Shown in pieces: positions 44,042-53,774 of a stretch of DNA of 64,000 nucleotides. Source of the DNA: Diphasiastrum complanatum (lineage: Eukaryota > Streptophyta > Lycopodiopsida > Lycopodiales > Lycopodiaceae). Both the position numbers and the translations under genes were made by a program. The stretch is from positions 67,011,423 to 67,075,422 of the forward strand of contig CM055092.1 of the NCBI GenBank assembly GCA_029204225.1. Reading direction: 5' to 3'. The notes under the pieces were generated by a model. The model was not told where the DNA came from, did no database searches, and saw nothing but the letters and a program-made list of their open reading frames with translations. How positions within the stretch are numbered: the stretch's first letter is position 1; each line of letters begins with the position of its first letter.

Positions 44042-44078
44042 GGCTTCTGAAAGCTCTCTTCCTTCCTGTTCTTGTCGA

Positions 44079-44148
44079 CTATATATTTCCTCAGTCTTCA
44101 CACACACACACTCTCTCTCTCTATAGCGTCCTGTAATAACTTTGTGCG
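44079..44148 (+). promoter_or_regulatory. Serpin core promoter and 5' UTR
   Basis: TATA-like CTATATATT at 44079-44087. A (CA)n(CT)n run at 44099-44122 is a common leader feature in plants. The start ATG follows at 44149, so the leader would be about 40 nt. The TATA lies about 40 bp after the tail of the non-LTR element. Confidence 0.55.
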
Positions 44149-47100
44149 ATGGATCTGAAAGCAGCAACTAGCGATCAGACCAGTTTTGTCTTGGATTTCT
44201 ACAAAATTGTGGCACAAAACAAACCTGACCAGAATGTGGTGCTTTCCCCGCTTAGCATTTCGTTGTTGTTGGCTATGGCAGCAGCTGGGGCTCAGGGAGC
44301 CACTCTGGATCAAATGGTTTCCTGCTTGAGGCTTCCCATTGGACCCCATGCTCACGATTTTGCGCATCAGCTGAGGAACGTAGTGCTGAAAAATGGAAGC
44401 AAAGCAGGAGGGCCGCAACTTTCATTTGTGAATGGAATTTGGGTGGAGCAAACGTTGGCTTTGAAACCGTCCTTCAAGCAAGTCGTGGAAGAGCAGTACG
44501 AGGCAGTATCAAACTACGCTGACTTTGTTGGCAAGGTACGCAACTAATCGGCTACTTGGCATCATTCTTCCATGCGATCTATCGCTGCTTGAAATTTGCC
44601 ATTATAACAACAGAAGAGTATGTTGCTGATGTCAGAGTCGTAAGCCCCACATAGCAGTGGTATCAACACCATGAACACAACACAATTACCAAAAACTCTA
44701 GAATCTAAAAAAATTATCGGTGGTATTGTCCTCTGACAAGATCTCAATGTCATCAATGCAAACACCGACGTCATGTGTTAGAGGAGGTATTTCGAATGGT
44801 CACAATGAATGGCGATCCAAACTCGTCCAAATAGATCAGATTAAATGCTAGATTGGAATCTTATTTTAAAAGGTTCACCTTTTGGTGGAAACTTTTGGTT
44901 CCCAAATGTCATTATGTGGCACAATGAAAGGGATTACTCAAAAATCATGTGATTATAGGTTGGAAAAGTCATTAAGATCTTCTCAAAGGTGATTAGAACA
45001 TAAAGTATGAAAGCCAGTTTTAACCACTAATTTCAAAATTGCAACAATGCAGAAAACTTGAATGTTCAGTATTGATTGCTGATTGTCAACTTCATTTCAT
45101 TTGCATACTATGGAAATCAGAAGTCGACTCTTGAACGTTCTGATTGATCATTGGTGAATCATGATTGATGAGATTTGAATATGTATTATGGATTGTGTAT
45201 CTCTATTTAGTATTATTTGTAGCATTTGAGTTTTTAACATGTATCTTTCCCTACATGTACTTCCATTCTTCCACGGATTCATATGTCCTATTTTTGTTCC
45301 ACGCGAATTGCAAAAACAATCTTCCATGTCACATACAATACATATTGTCAACCTCCTATTTCCACCATCAGTTCATCTTTTGTTTATGTCTTCGTCATAA
45401 TCTTCCCTACAAAAGCAGTTCCTATATTCGCTATGTCACCTACTGAATGGCTTACTGTTGTTGCTGAGGGCCAAGTATCTACAATTTTGACATTGATGTC
45501 TCTGTAAAAAATAAATGTACGTGTAGACAACTTCCAGAGACGTACATATGTTAGTCTCACTTACTCTATAGATGACATACTCATATGTCTAAAAACGCTG
45601 ACGGTATCCAGAGGTAGGATACCTTACTTTCTAGAAATGTGACCTAGCCACATGATTTTACAGCAAGACATGTCCTTGCAAGAGAGAGGACATGCACAAC
45701 CATGCGAGGACATGCACAATGCCCACTTTAAGTGTACCTGTAGTAGCCATGTTGGAGGATGGGAGGTGCAACACACTCAAATGTAGAGAAGATAAATAGT
45801 AGAGGAAATATTAGATGCCTAACGCACAAATAAGAAGTGTGCAAGAAACAGCCCACATACATGATGGACGAACATAACTTGACATGAAGATATTAAAATG
45901 ACAAGCTGTTAAAAAAATGGAGAGAGCTACTACAAGAGAAAAATAATGTGATAGACTATTGAGGTCTGCCATACATATCCAAAATATGTATGGCAGACAA
46001 CAAGAGTTGGATTTCTTGAATGGGCATGAATTCATAGAAGTGAAACTAATCATACACTGACACAAGTAGAGAACATATTGGCAGATAACTCTATTCATCA
46101 AAAGTAAATGCAAAGGAGATTTAATATTTCATTGGCAACAAAGGAACAGGCTGCACAAGGACTCAATCTAAATGCAATTATCAAGGATGTCAGAATATTT
46201 TATCAGGGAAAAAAAAACAGTTGTGATGTTGAGAGTGTTGCAGAAGCTACACCTAGCAAGTGAAAATAATTAGTGAACCCATTTATACTTTGCACTGTGC
46301 AGTGGTTGCGAACAAAAATAAAAAATATAGTCTGTGAAAGGGGGGGTGTGCGTATTGACCTGCTGCTTGAAGGCCACAACTGTCAAAAGATCAAACAAAG
46401 ATTGAAACACTTTTACAGAACAAAGTTGCCAAAAATGACCTAAGAGGCCGATTCTTATCTTGACTTCTAGTGATCACATTCACATTCTCTAAACTGCATC
46501 AGATGTTAGAAAGTGAAGTGAAATTGATCAGACTATCTTATCTTTATGTATATTCCCTGGTTATGTATGTATATCAAAATTGTCAGACCAGATAGATTGG
46601 CTGTAACAAGAACGAGGCTAATTGAGAATCATTCCATCGCACAAGATGCAAAGGAAGAACTGACATTTGGTGATTACTCAAGTTGTGAGTGACAGTTCTC
46701 TGAGTACATAGTTCGAGGCAATTAAGAAGTAGCACCTACTTTATGCAACCCATTTGAATAAATCTTGAGACGGTCTTCAGATATTTCACGAAGGAAGCCA
46801 AAGCTACAGTTGGAATGACGATTCAACCTCTCAAAAGAAAACGAAAGCAAAAATGAAAATGTGAGCATTCTATGACAAGCAATAATTTGATTCATAACAA
46901 TTTGAGCAATAGTGCCCATCTCAGTTGGCCAGAAACATGTGTTGGTACCAAGTCATGACCAAAACAACACAAGAACACTGAAAGTACTGAAAGAACTACG
47001 AAAGCATTGAAAGACAATTTAACTGAGCTTAGCAAGTGAATAATAATATGACAATGTCAAGATACTCACCATTTGTTGGAACTGACAGTTGACTTTACTG

Positions 47101-48356
47101 TCCTATCAATCATCAAACAAAATGGGCCCCATTGGTCAATTTGTACTACATGAAGAGTCTAGGTTTGCAAGTTCATAATTAAGGCCCAATTAGTATTCCG
47201 ATTTTCAATTATGTTCCTTGGGGCCCAAAGCATCATGTGTATCATGAGTTGATTGAAGTTAACATGACGGGGCCTAAATACTGACATGAAGGCCCAAGCA
47301 GTACTAATTCTTGAAATAATGAAATCTGGCATGAGGCCCAGGTGGCTGCTTGTGAATTCCTATAACTGACTTTAGCTCGAGAATATGAATTGAAGTGTGA
47401 TTGAATCACTTTGCTCCTTGATCTTCTCCACTAACACGTATAATTCATATTCTGACTACTCATGTATCGTTTTTCATGCATGCTGAGATATTTTGGTTGC
47501 ATCTACAGATTGTGGTGGCATTCAAGTAAGACTTCTTAAATTGGGCTGATTAAAATGGTTTGTCATTGTTATGCAGGCAGAGGATGAAAGAAAAATCATC
47601 AATGCTTGGGTAAAAAAACAGACAAAAGAGAGAATTCAAGATATTTTACCTCCAGATTCCTTGGACAGTAACACACGGCTTGTGTTAGCAAATGCTTTAT
47701 ATTTCAAAGGCATATGGCAAAAAAAATTTGAATCTGGAGATACATCTGATGGAGAATTTTATCTGTTGAATGGAGATAGTGTGAAAGTTCCAATGATGCG
47801 AAGTCAGAAGAAGCATTTTATAAAAAAATGTGGGTCTTTTAAGGTTCTTAAGCTTCCTTATTTGCAGGGACAAGATAATCGTGAATTTTCAATGTACATC
47901 TTTCTGCCTGATAAACGTAATGGCCTGTCAGAACTTCAGAAGGGACTTGATGTAGATACAATCTGGCAGGAGCTATCAAGGATACAAGAAGTGCCAGTTG
48001 GTAGCTTCCAACTTCCATGTTTCAAGATCCACTTTGGACTGGAAGCAACTGACACACTGAAAAACTTAGGATTGGTGAAACCTTTCTCTACTGAAGCAGA
48101 TTTCTCAGCACTAGTGGATTCACCTCCAGGAACAATGCTACATGTCTCCAATGTCTTTCATAAGGGATTTATTGAAGTGAATGAGGAAGGGACCGAAGCA
48201 GCAGCTGCTACTGCTGCTGCTATTACATTGTACTGTTTAGTTACGTTCACTTCAGAAGATTTTGTTGCAGATCATCCATTTTTGTTTTTGATCAGAGAAG
48301 GGTTGACAGGAGTTATCATATTTGTTGGGCATGTCACTAATCCTCTTGCAGGTTGA
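44149..48356 (+). CDS. Serpin (serine/cysteine protease inhibitor)
   Basis: Predicted 388-aa serpin in two exons, 44149-44535 and 47577-48356, joined in phase at VGK|AEDERK. A single intron is typical of plant serpins, and Arabidopsis Serpin1 has 391 aa. Serpins trap a protease by inserting the cleaved reactive loop into a sheet; plant ones act mainly in the cytosol against Cys and Ser proteases (family knowledge). Visible landmarks: NVVLSPLSISLLLAMAAAGA near the start, LVLANALYFKGIWQKKF (strand 3A), hinge EEGTEAAAATAAA (residues fit an inhibitory hinge), signature FVADHPFLFLI, and end FVGHVTNP. Aligned on the hinge, the scissile pair is Tyr-Cys (ITLY|CLVT), unlike the Arg P1 of Arabidopsis Serpin1. 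No signal peptide. The 3-kb intron has no recognised gene. Confidence 0.93.
44536..47576 (+). other. Serpin intron (3041 bp)
   Basis: GT at 44536 and TGCAG at 47572-47576. AT-rich with no gene. Near 47124-47345 are six GGCCC-core motifs within 220 bp, resembling site-II elements bound by TCP factors. Confidence 0.85.
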
Positions 48357-48955
48357 ATAATCTTTGATATTGCTAGCTAGATGCAGGAACTATGCCAGGT
48401 CATGGCTTTTAAACAGTAGGATTATCTATCTTCAAGGACCAAAAAAGATGTCATCAGGAATACCCAATTTAACATGTTTGGAGCCTTGTGCTCACTTCTG
48501 AGGTGCAAGCCTAACATTGTACCCTTGTGCATACACTATGCTAGTGTGTTGGAAGTGTGCTGACACAAGACCTGATACTGTGTAAAAATTCTGGAGAAAA
48601 AATGCGAACGAAGAAGATAAGTACTACATTGGGATAATACTTGTTATTTGAGGATAAAACCATGAAGATAATTAATGAGATTATTTAATGAAAACTATCC
48701 GAACGTTGGTTTTCATCCCTCATCAAATCAAAGGCAAATATTTGTCCACCATTTTTTTTGAAATATATTAGTTTTATTACTATTGGGGATTTATGGCTCT
48801 ATAACATTCATCATGAATTTGTCTTTATTTTCATATAAGATTTGAAAAACTTTCTTTCTTTCTTTATGCAAATTTTGTCCCTTTTTGGGCGGGGTAGTTT
48901 TCAAACGACTTCTGAGTTCCTTTCGCAGGCTCCTCCTTAGATATGTTAAGCTAAG

Positions 48956-49720
48956 AAAATTTGAAGTCTTTTGCGTATTTCGACTTCTTCTTGGCTAATA
49001 AAATTTCCTGGTTCCCTTTCCCTGTGTTTCTAACTACCTCTATAGGTGGGGGGAGCTGTGAAGGCACAGGCGCTGATAGTGAGAAGAGCAGCCGAAACAA
49101 GCTAAAATTTTCGTCCGAGAGTACACCTTCATTGTTGCAGATTAGCAACATCAGTAGCTCTGATAAGGCAGACAAAAATTCAGAGCAATGCAAAATTCCA
49201 ATGAGTATCTGCGATCCTATTCAAGATTCTCGTTGCGCCTCCAACTCTGCTAAGTCTAATTATAACACACAAGCCTCACGTCACCAAGATCAGACTGCAG
49301 CATTAAAAAATGAAGTCCAATTTCAGAGGCCGGAAGACCTACTTTCATGAGGGTTGGAATCTGCGTACCGCATGATAAACTGTGTAATCATCTAGGGAAC
49401 TGGGATAGTGAACTGTGACACTAAGAGGCAATTGGAGGAGCTTCTGATGAAGTATTTGGAGTCCATATGTGATGATGCAGTTAAGAAAGTTGCATCATGT
49501 GAAAACAGTATCGAGGAAGTCAGAAGGGCCGTGCTAAGGGTTGGTTCCCAGTATCGCGTAAAGGATGTTTTACCCACTCTTGGTGAAAAAAGTCTTACTT
49601 TATTTGGCGAGCAACAATGTTGAATCTACATCACTGCGGATGTCAAATATCTTGATTACATATATGATATAATCACAGGCTATGGACTATTTCAATGTTT
49701 GTAAGTATTACACTCTTGTA
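48956..49720 (+). pseudogene. RF298-like gene fragment (uncertain family)
   Basis: Two exon-like segments. The first (about 49048-49350, after CTATAG) is Ser/Asn/Lys-rich (SSRNKLKFSSESTPSLLQIS). The second begins after ATCTAG at 49396: CDTKRQLEELLMKYLESICD, DAVKKVASCENSIEEVRRAV, LRVGSQYRVKDVLPTLGEKS, then LTLF. This resembles the N-terminal helical region of plant RF298/RF4-type RING proteins (LEELLLSNLxxIFKxAIKKI, AxxAVLRSGxCYGCKDxVxN). It stops at 49620. No RING domain follows before copia sequence at 50.1 kb, so only the N-terminal region is present. Part of it (49500-49720) is duplicated at 37247-37480. Confidence 0.45.
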
Positions 49721-50104
49721 AGGGTTTATAAATTTTAGAGGTGAGCCTCCTTCACTCTGATTGGCTACACTAAAATGGCAAGGATTCTAATCCAAGCCAA
49801 CTTAACACAAACTAAATTTAATGGTGCTAAGAAAGCACAAGGGAAACTCACATGTTTCATGTGAGTTCTAATTTGGGCCCTTTTAGCTTTTTATTAATAA
49901 CTTGACTTAGGGCCTCTAAAATAATTTTAGAGTTTTATGCCAGTAGTCACTTATTTCTAATTCTACATAATTAAATTGTGTGCTCATTGGGTTGGGCTTA
50001 TACACGCAGGAAGCCAGTGCCCTTGCACTTATTACTCTAAATGTAAAGTGTACTGTGGTGAGGCCGACTTGGTAAGCCTAGCTGAACATTATTTTAGTGG
50101 CCCC
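49721..50104. other. Short unassigned stretch
   Basis: AT-rich, stops in all frames, no repeat ends seen. Probably spacer before worn copia sequence. Confidence 0.3.
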
Positions 50105-50715
50105 AGTAAGTGCCCAACATCCCTGTCTGCCAGAATTGTATTATCAAAAAGCAGACTAGGAATCCATTTACATCAAGTCATCATCATGTAGCTAAAGATT
50201 TGTTAGACATTGTGCATATAGACATATATGGCGCAATGCAAACTTTGCCATTGGAAGATGTCATATTTTTCATTACCTTTATTGACGAATATTCTAGAAA
50301 AACAGCTGTATATTTCATCAAGCATAAATTAGAGACATTTGACCTCTTCAAAACATTCCAGGAGCGAGCAGAGAAAGAGACTTGTAAGTGAATCAAAGTC
50401 CTAAGGTCATACAATGGTGTAGAGTATGTCTCAACCGAATTCAAGGAGTATTAACTCAGCCAAGACATTGAACAATAGCTCATCACTCCTTATTCACCTC
50501 AGTCTAATGGGCTTGTTGAGAGGAAGAATTAGACCTTAGTTGAATCGGCTAAGTGCATGCTAGCTCATGCATCACTGCCTAAGCACTTCTGGACTGAAGC
50601 TGTTTCCATTGTGACTTACATTCAGAACAGATGTTTTGACTAAAGCCCTCTCTAATAAAACTCCTCACAAAGTTTGGATAGGATCCAAACCATCAGTGAA
50701 AAACCTTGCAGTTCA
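50105..50715 (+). pseudogene. Copia integrase fragment
   Basis: Reads VCQNCIIKKQTRNPFTSSHH, DIVHIDIYGAMQTLPLED, FITFIDEYSRKTAVYFIKHK, LRSYNGVEYVSTEFKEY, TPYSPQSNGLVERKN and LPKHFWTEAVSIVTYIQNR, the full integrase core. Three stops interrupt it, and it fades after HKVWIGSKPSVKNLAV. The catalytic positions D, D and E are recognisable. Dead. Confidence 0.82.
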
Positions 50716-51055
50716 AGTACTCACACGTGAACGACAACGAAACGACTCAATGTTTGCAAAGGATGGATGGCTAGCCTGTTTCTTGGGTTAGTTTCATTTG
50801 CGACAACGCCCACCAGACGCAAACAGGAAGTCAAAAGTTGGAAAGGGCAATTTCAGGGGAGATCTTCTATAGCAGTTGGTCTTCATTTTGGGACGGCCAC
50901 CTTCGGAACTGAAACTCACTGAGCATGGGTGATATCCAGTATCAGTTGGGTTTTTCCTCAAAGGGGAAAAGACTAGGATCCTCTTCAGAGATTGGCAACA
51001 AGTTGGATCGAGCCATAATCCTAGCAGATGGGAAGCAAAGTGTTGGAAAGGCTTT

Positions 51056-51406
51056 TTGTCCAAAGAACTAGCACTTGGAAAGAGACATGGATACTTGTAC
51101 AAATTAAGTCATTGCTTTTCTGCCTCTAGTCGTACTCTTAGTACTTCTATACGAATCAATAAAAGTTTACTTTGGCATTATAGACTTGGTCATTTAAATC
51201 ATGCTTCTGTATTACAAATGTCTAAGCAATCCATTGTTCTTGATCTCGACTATCCAGATAGGAAAGTCGAATTACATGTCTGTCAAGACTGTCTAGTCAA
51301 TAAACAGGCTAGGAAACCATTTAGATCAAGCCGACAACATACTGCTAGAGGATTACTAGATGTTATACATATAGACATTTGTGGCCCAATGCAAAAATTT
51401 TCTTGA
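51056..51406 (+). pseudogene. Copia pre-integrase fragment, second copy of the same family
   Basis: Reads KRHGYLYKLSHCFS, LLWHYRLGHLNHASVLQMSK, LHVCQDCLVNKQARKPFRSS and GLLDVIHIDICGPMQ, then stops. It is the upstream neighbour of the integrase fragment at 50105 in protein order, yet lies downstream of it, so two partial copies lie in tandem. The pre-integrase zinc residues (H, H, C, C) are present. Confidence 0.82.
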
Positions 51407-51576
51407 TCAAAATGGGGGCAAATTCAAGGTGACCTAGCCATACTCACACGAGGAGACTGGCGAACTTTGGACCTAATAAGTTGACAAGTTTTTGTTGTGG
51501 AAAGGAAAGTTTGTTATAGGCTTTCTCTGGACCAGCAATGATGAGGAAACATATGAGTACGCTGGCTTGTGTTACG

Positions 51577-51940
51577 TGTAAGGCAGCTGATCAATGAAGG
51601 AACTGTGAAAGTTGGAGTCTTGCATGAGAGACTTGGTATTTCGAACGGACGCTAAGGGACAGTTCGCGTTGAGATCGGACTAGTGCAAACTCTGGGTGCA
51701 TGTGTCTGATTCAAAGAGAGCTACTTGAAGCCAAGCTCGATGTACACTTCTTGTTTTGACTGTGAGGCAACTGACCAGTGATGGAATTGTGAAAGTCAAG
51801 TTTTGCGCAACGGACATGGTGCTTCAAACAAACGCGAAGAGATAGTTCGGATGCGGATCAAACTGGTGCGACCTTTTGGCTTTCCACGAGGTCAATGGTT
51901 ACATTTGGGCTGATTCAAAGAGCTACTTCAAGCTAAGTGA
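51577..51940. repeat. Diverged two-copy direct repeat, spacing about 185 bp
   Basis: Copies from about 51577 and 51762 share GTGA/AGGCAACTGA, GGAA(C/T)TGTGAAAGT, ACGC(T/G)AAG, ACAGTTCG and GATTCAAAGAG(A)GCTACTT, with many differences. No coding evidence nearby. Confidence 0.55.
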
Positions 51941-52480
51941 GAGGTGCATTGCGGAGTACTCAATCTTTGCCTACCTTAAAGAGCCAAGATGGAAAAGTAT
52001 CAAGATCAGGCTGGGACAAGGAGAGAAATCAAGGTGCAGAAGCAACAAGGCACGGAGTGGACCATAAAGTGGGCAATCAAACGATAAATCCTTCGGCTCA
52101 GGGAGCCTTGATACCTGTGCGGAACTGAACAAATTTGGAGCTCAGGGAGCTCAACACAAAGTGCATCAAGGACAAATCAGGAGCTCAAAGGAGTTCCAAA
52201 GTCGAAAGTCAGAAGCGACAGGGGCGAACATTTCAAAGAAAGGCCTCTATCACAGTTAATAAGGATCTCGGGTTTTACGAAAGCGATATCAAATCTACGC
52301 TTTTCCCAGACAAAGATATATTTTCAAGTTATGTAATTTTTCAGTACAAAGAGCTGAGCCTCCAACTTGTGGTGGGCCAGCTTCAATGTTAATAAAAAGT
52401 GGCCAGTAAATTGAGTACCGTGCCAAGTAGCTTAAATGTATAGTTATTTTAATTGGGAGACACCTTTACTTTAATCTGAC

Positions 52481-53157
52481 ATCTGATGAGGACATCAGAT
52501 ACTATAAAGGTGGGGTGGATGTTGTAAAGCTACCTTTACAAGCTTTACTTCCGGCGCCATCAGCGCCAGCTATGTCCCCGGCGCTAGCAGCGCCCCTGCT
52601 GCCCCAGGCGCCAACGGCGCCGGCGCCGCTCCCGGTGCCACTGTGACCAGAATCCAGCCGGTGCCAAGTTCCTATGGTTGAAAATCTTTGATCGGTTCTA
52701 GCGGAGTCCAGAGAGCTCAGATCAATGTGCAATCACCTCACACGATCTAGGCATGATTAAAGGAAGCCTGGGGATCAATAAAATCTAGAGAGAGAAAATG
52801 ACTTTCTAGAAAGAGAAAATTCTAGAGAGAGAAAAACGTGCTTTACCAGCTTGGGTAGAGTATTTTGTATGAGGGGGGGTGCCGAATCACACCAATACTA
52901 TAGGGGAGTGCGGGTTGCGACTCAGGGCGAGCTCCAACCAAGTCTCAGCCTCCCTTGCTGGAATGTTGTCATGGCTCTCGCCTTGGCATGCTAGCGCCCC
53001 AAAGACTAGGGTCGGTCACACACTTGAAATGTAACCTTCTCAGATTTATCAATAAAGTGGGATTTTCCTCAAACTGACTCTAATTACCTTCTGGGTTTCA
53101 GTGTTCGGTAAAAGCGCCAGTTGTAAGGCCGCTTTCAAAATTTTTAACTTGGCACAT
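52481..53157 (+). repeat. Probable LTR with TATA box and GC-rich island
   Basis: A perfect 8-bp inverted repeat (ATCTGATG at 52481-52488, CATCAGAT at 52493-52500) is followed by ACTATAAAGG and a purine-rich GGTGGGGTGGA. Then comes TGTTGTAAAGC at 52520, a plausible LTR start. AATAAA at about 53046-53051 fits an R/U5 region. The end near 53157 is uncertain because the following bases do not match a common primer site. A GC island (52550-52640) is built of GCGCC/GGCGC repeats. Confidence 0.4.
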
Positions 53158-53169
53158 AGCTGAGGGTCG

Positions 53170-53690
53170 TATCCCAGGACGCCAGCGGTATGCCGTCGGG
53201 ACCATTCGGTCCGTGGCGCCAGCGGTATGCTGTCGGGACCATTTGGTCCAGGAACTGGTTGTTTCCATATCTGTCGCGGCTTGTGGTTCTGAGTGTTCCT
53301 TGCATGAACGTGAATGGGTTAAGCTCTCGGGGAACGGGCTCTAACCTGTCGGCTGAGTTGGATGGCTTGCTTGGGTGGACGTTACCTGTTTATGGCTATC
53401 CAGTCTGGCGTGGCGCCAGGTTGGCTTCCAGCGCTCGTGATGAAGCTTTCAGTTGGTTAGGTTTGATGTAAGTCAGACCGCTTGCATGGAATGGATGTTA
53501 CTCGTTTGTAACGAAGCTTCGAGTTGGTTAAGTTTGATGTATGTCGGGCGGCTTGCTTGGAGGGAAGTCACCCACATCGGGACCCCCGATCTGGCATGGC
53601 GCCAGGTTGGATCTCAATGTTGGTTTTCGGAACTTCAAGTTGGTTAAGTCTGATCGTTGTTGGCGAGTTGGCTGCTTGTATGTCAAGTGG
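53170..53690. repeat. Local tandem duplications
   Basis: Two adjacent copies of CGCCAGCGGTATGC followed by CGTCGGGACCATT(C/T)GGTCC at about 53179 and 53215. Further on, three copies of AGTTGGTTA(G/A)GT(T/C)TGAT appear near 53452, 53521 and 53636, with related flanks (GGCTTGC, GGCGCCAGGTTGG). Confidence 0.65.
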
Positions 53691-53774
53691 GTTTGGATGG
53701 CAAGAGTTGAAGGCTGGGAAGCTAAGTCGTGGTTCCCGGCTCCCTTTGGGATGCCTGCGCTACACTCACCCAAG

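Noticed and set aside
44536-47576. A gene inside the serpin intron
   Set aside because: Several short frames exist on both strands (for example 45165-45446, 45811-46113) but they are AT-rich, hydrophobic by composition and match nothing recognisable.
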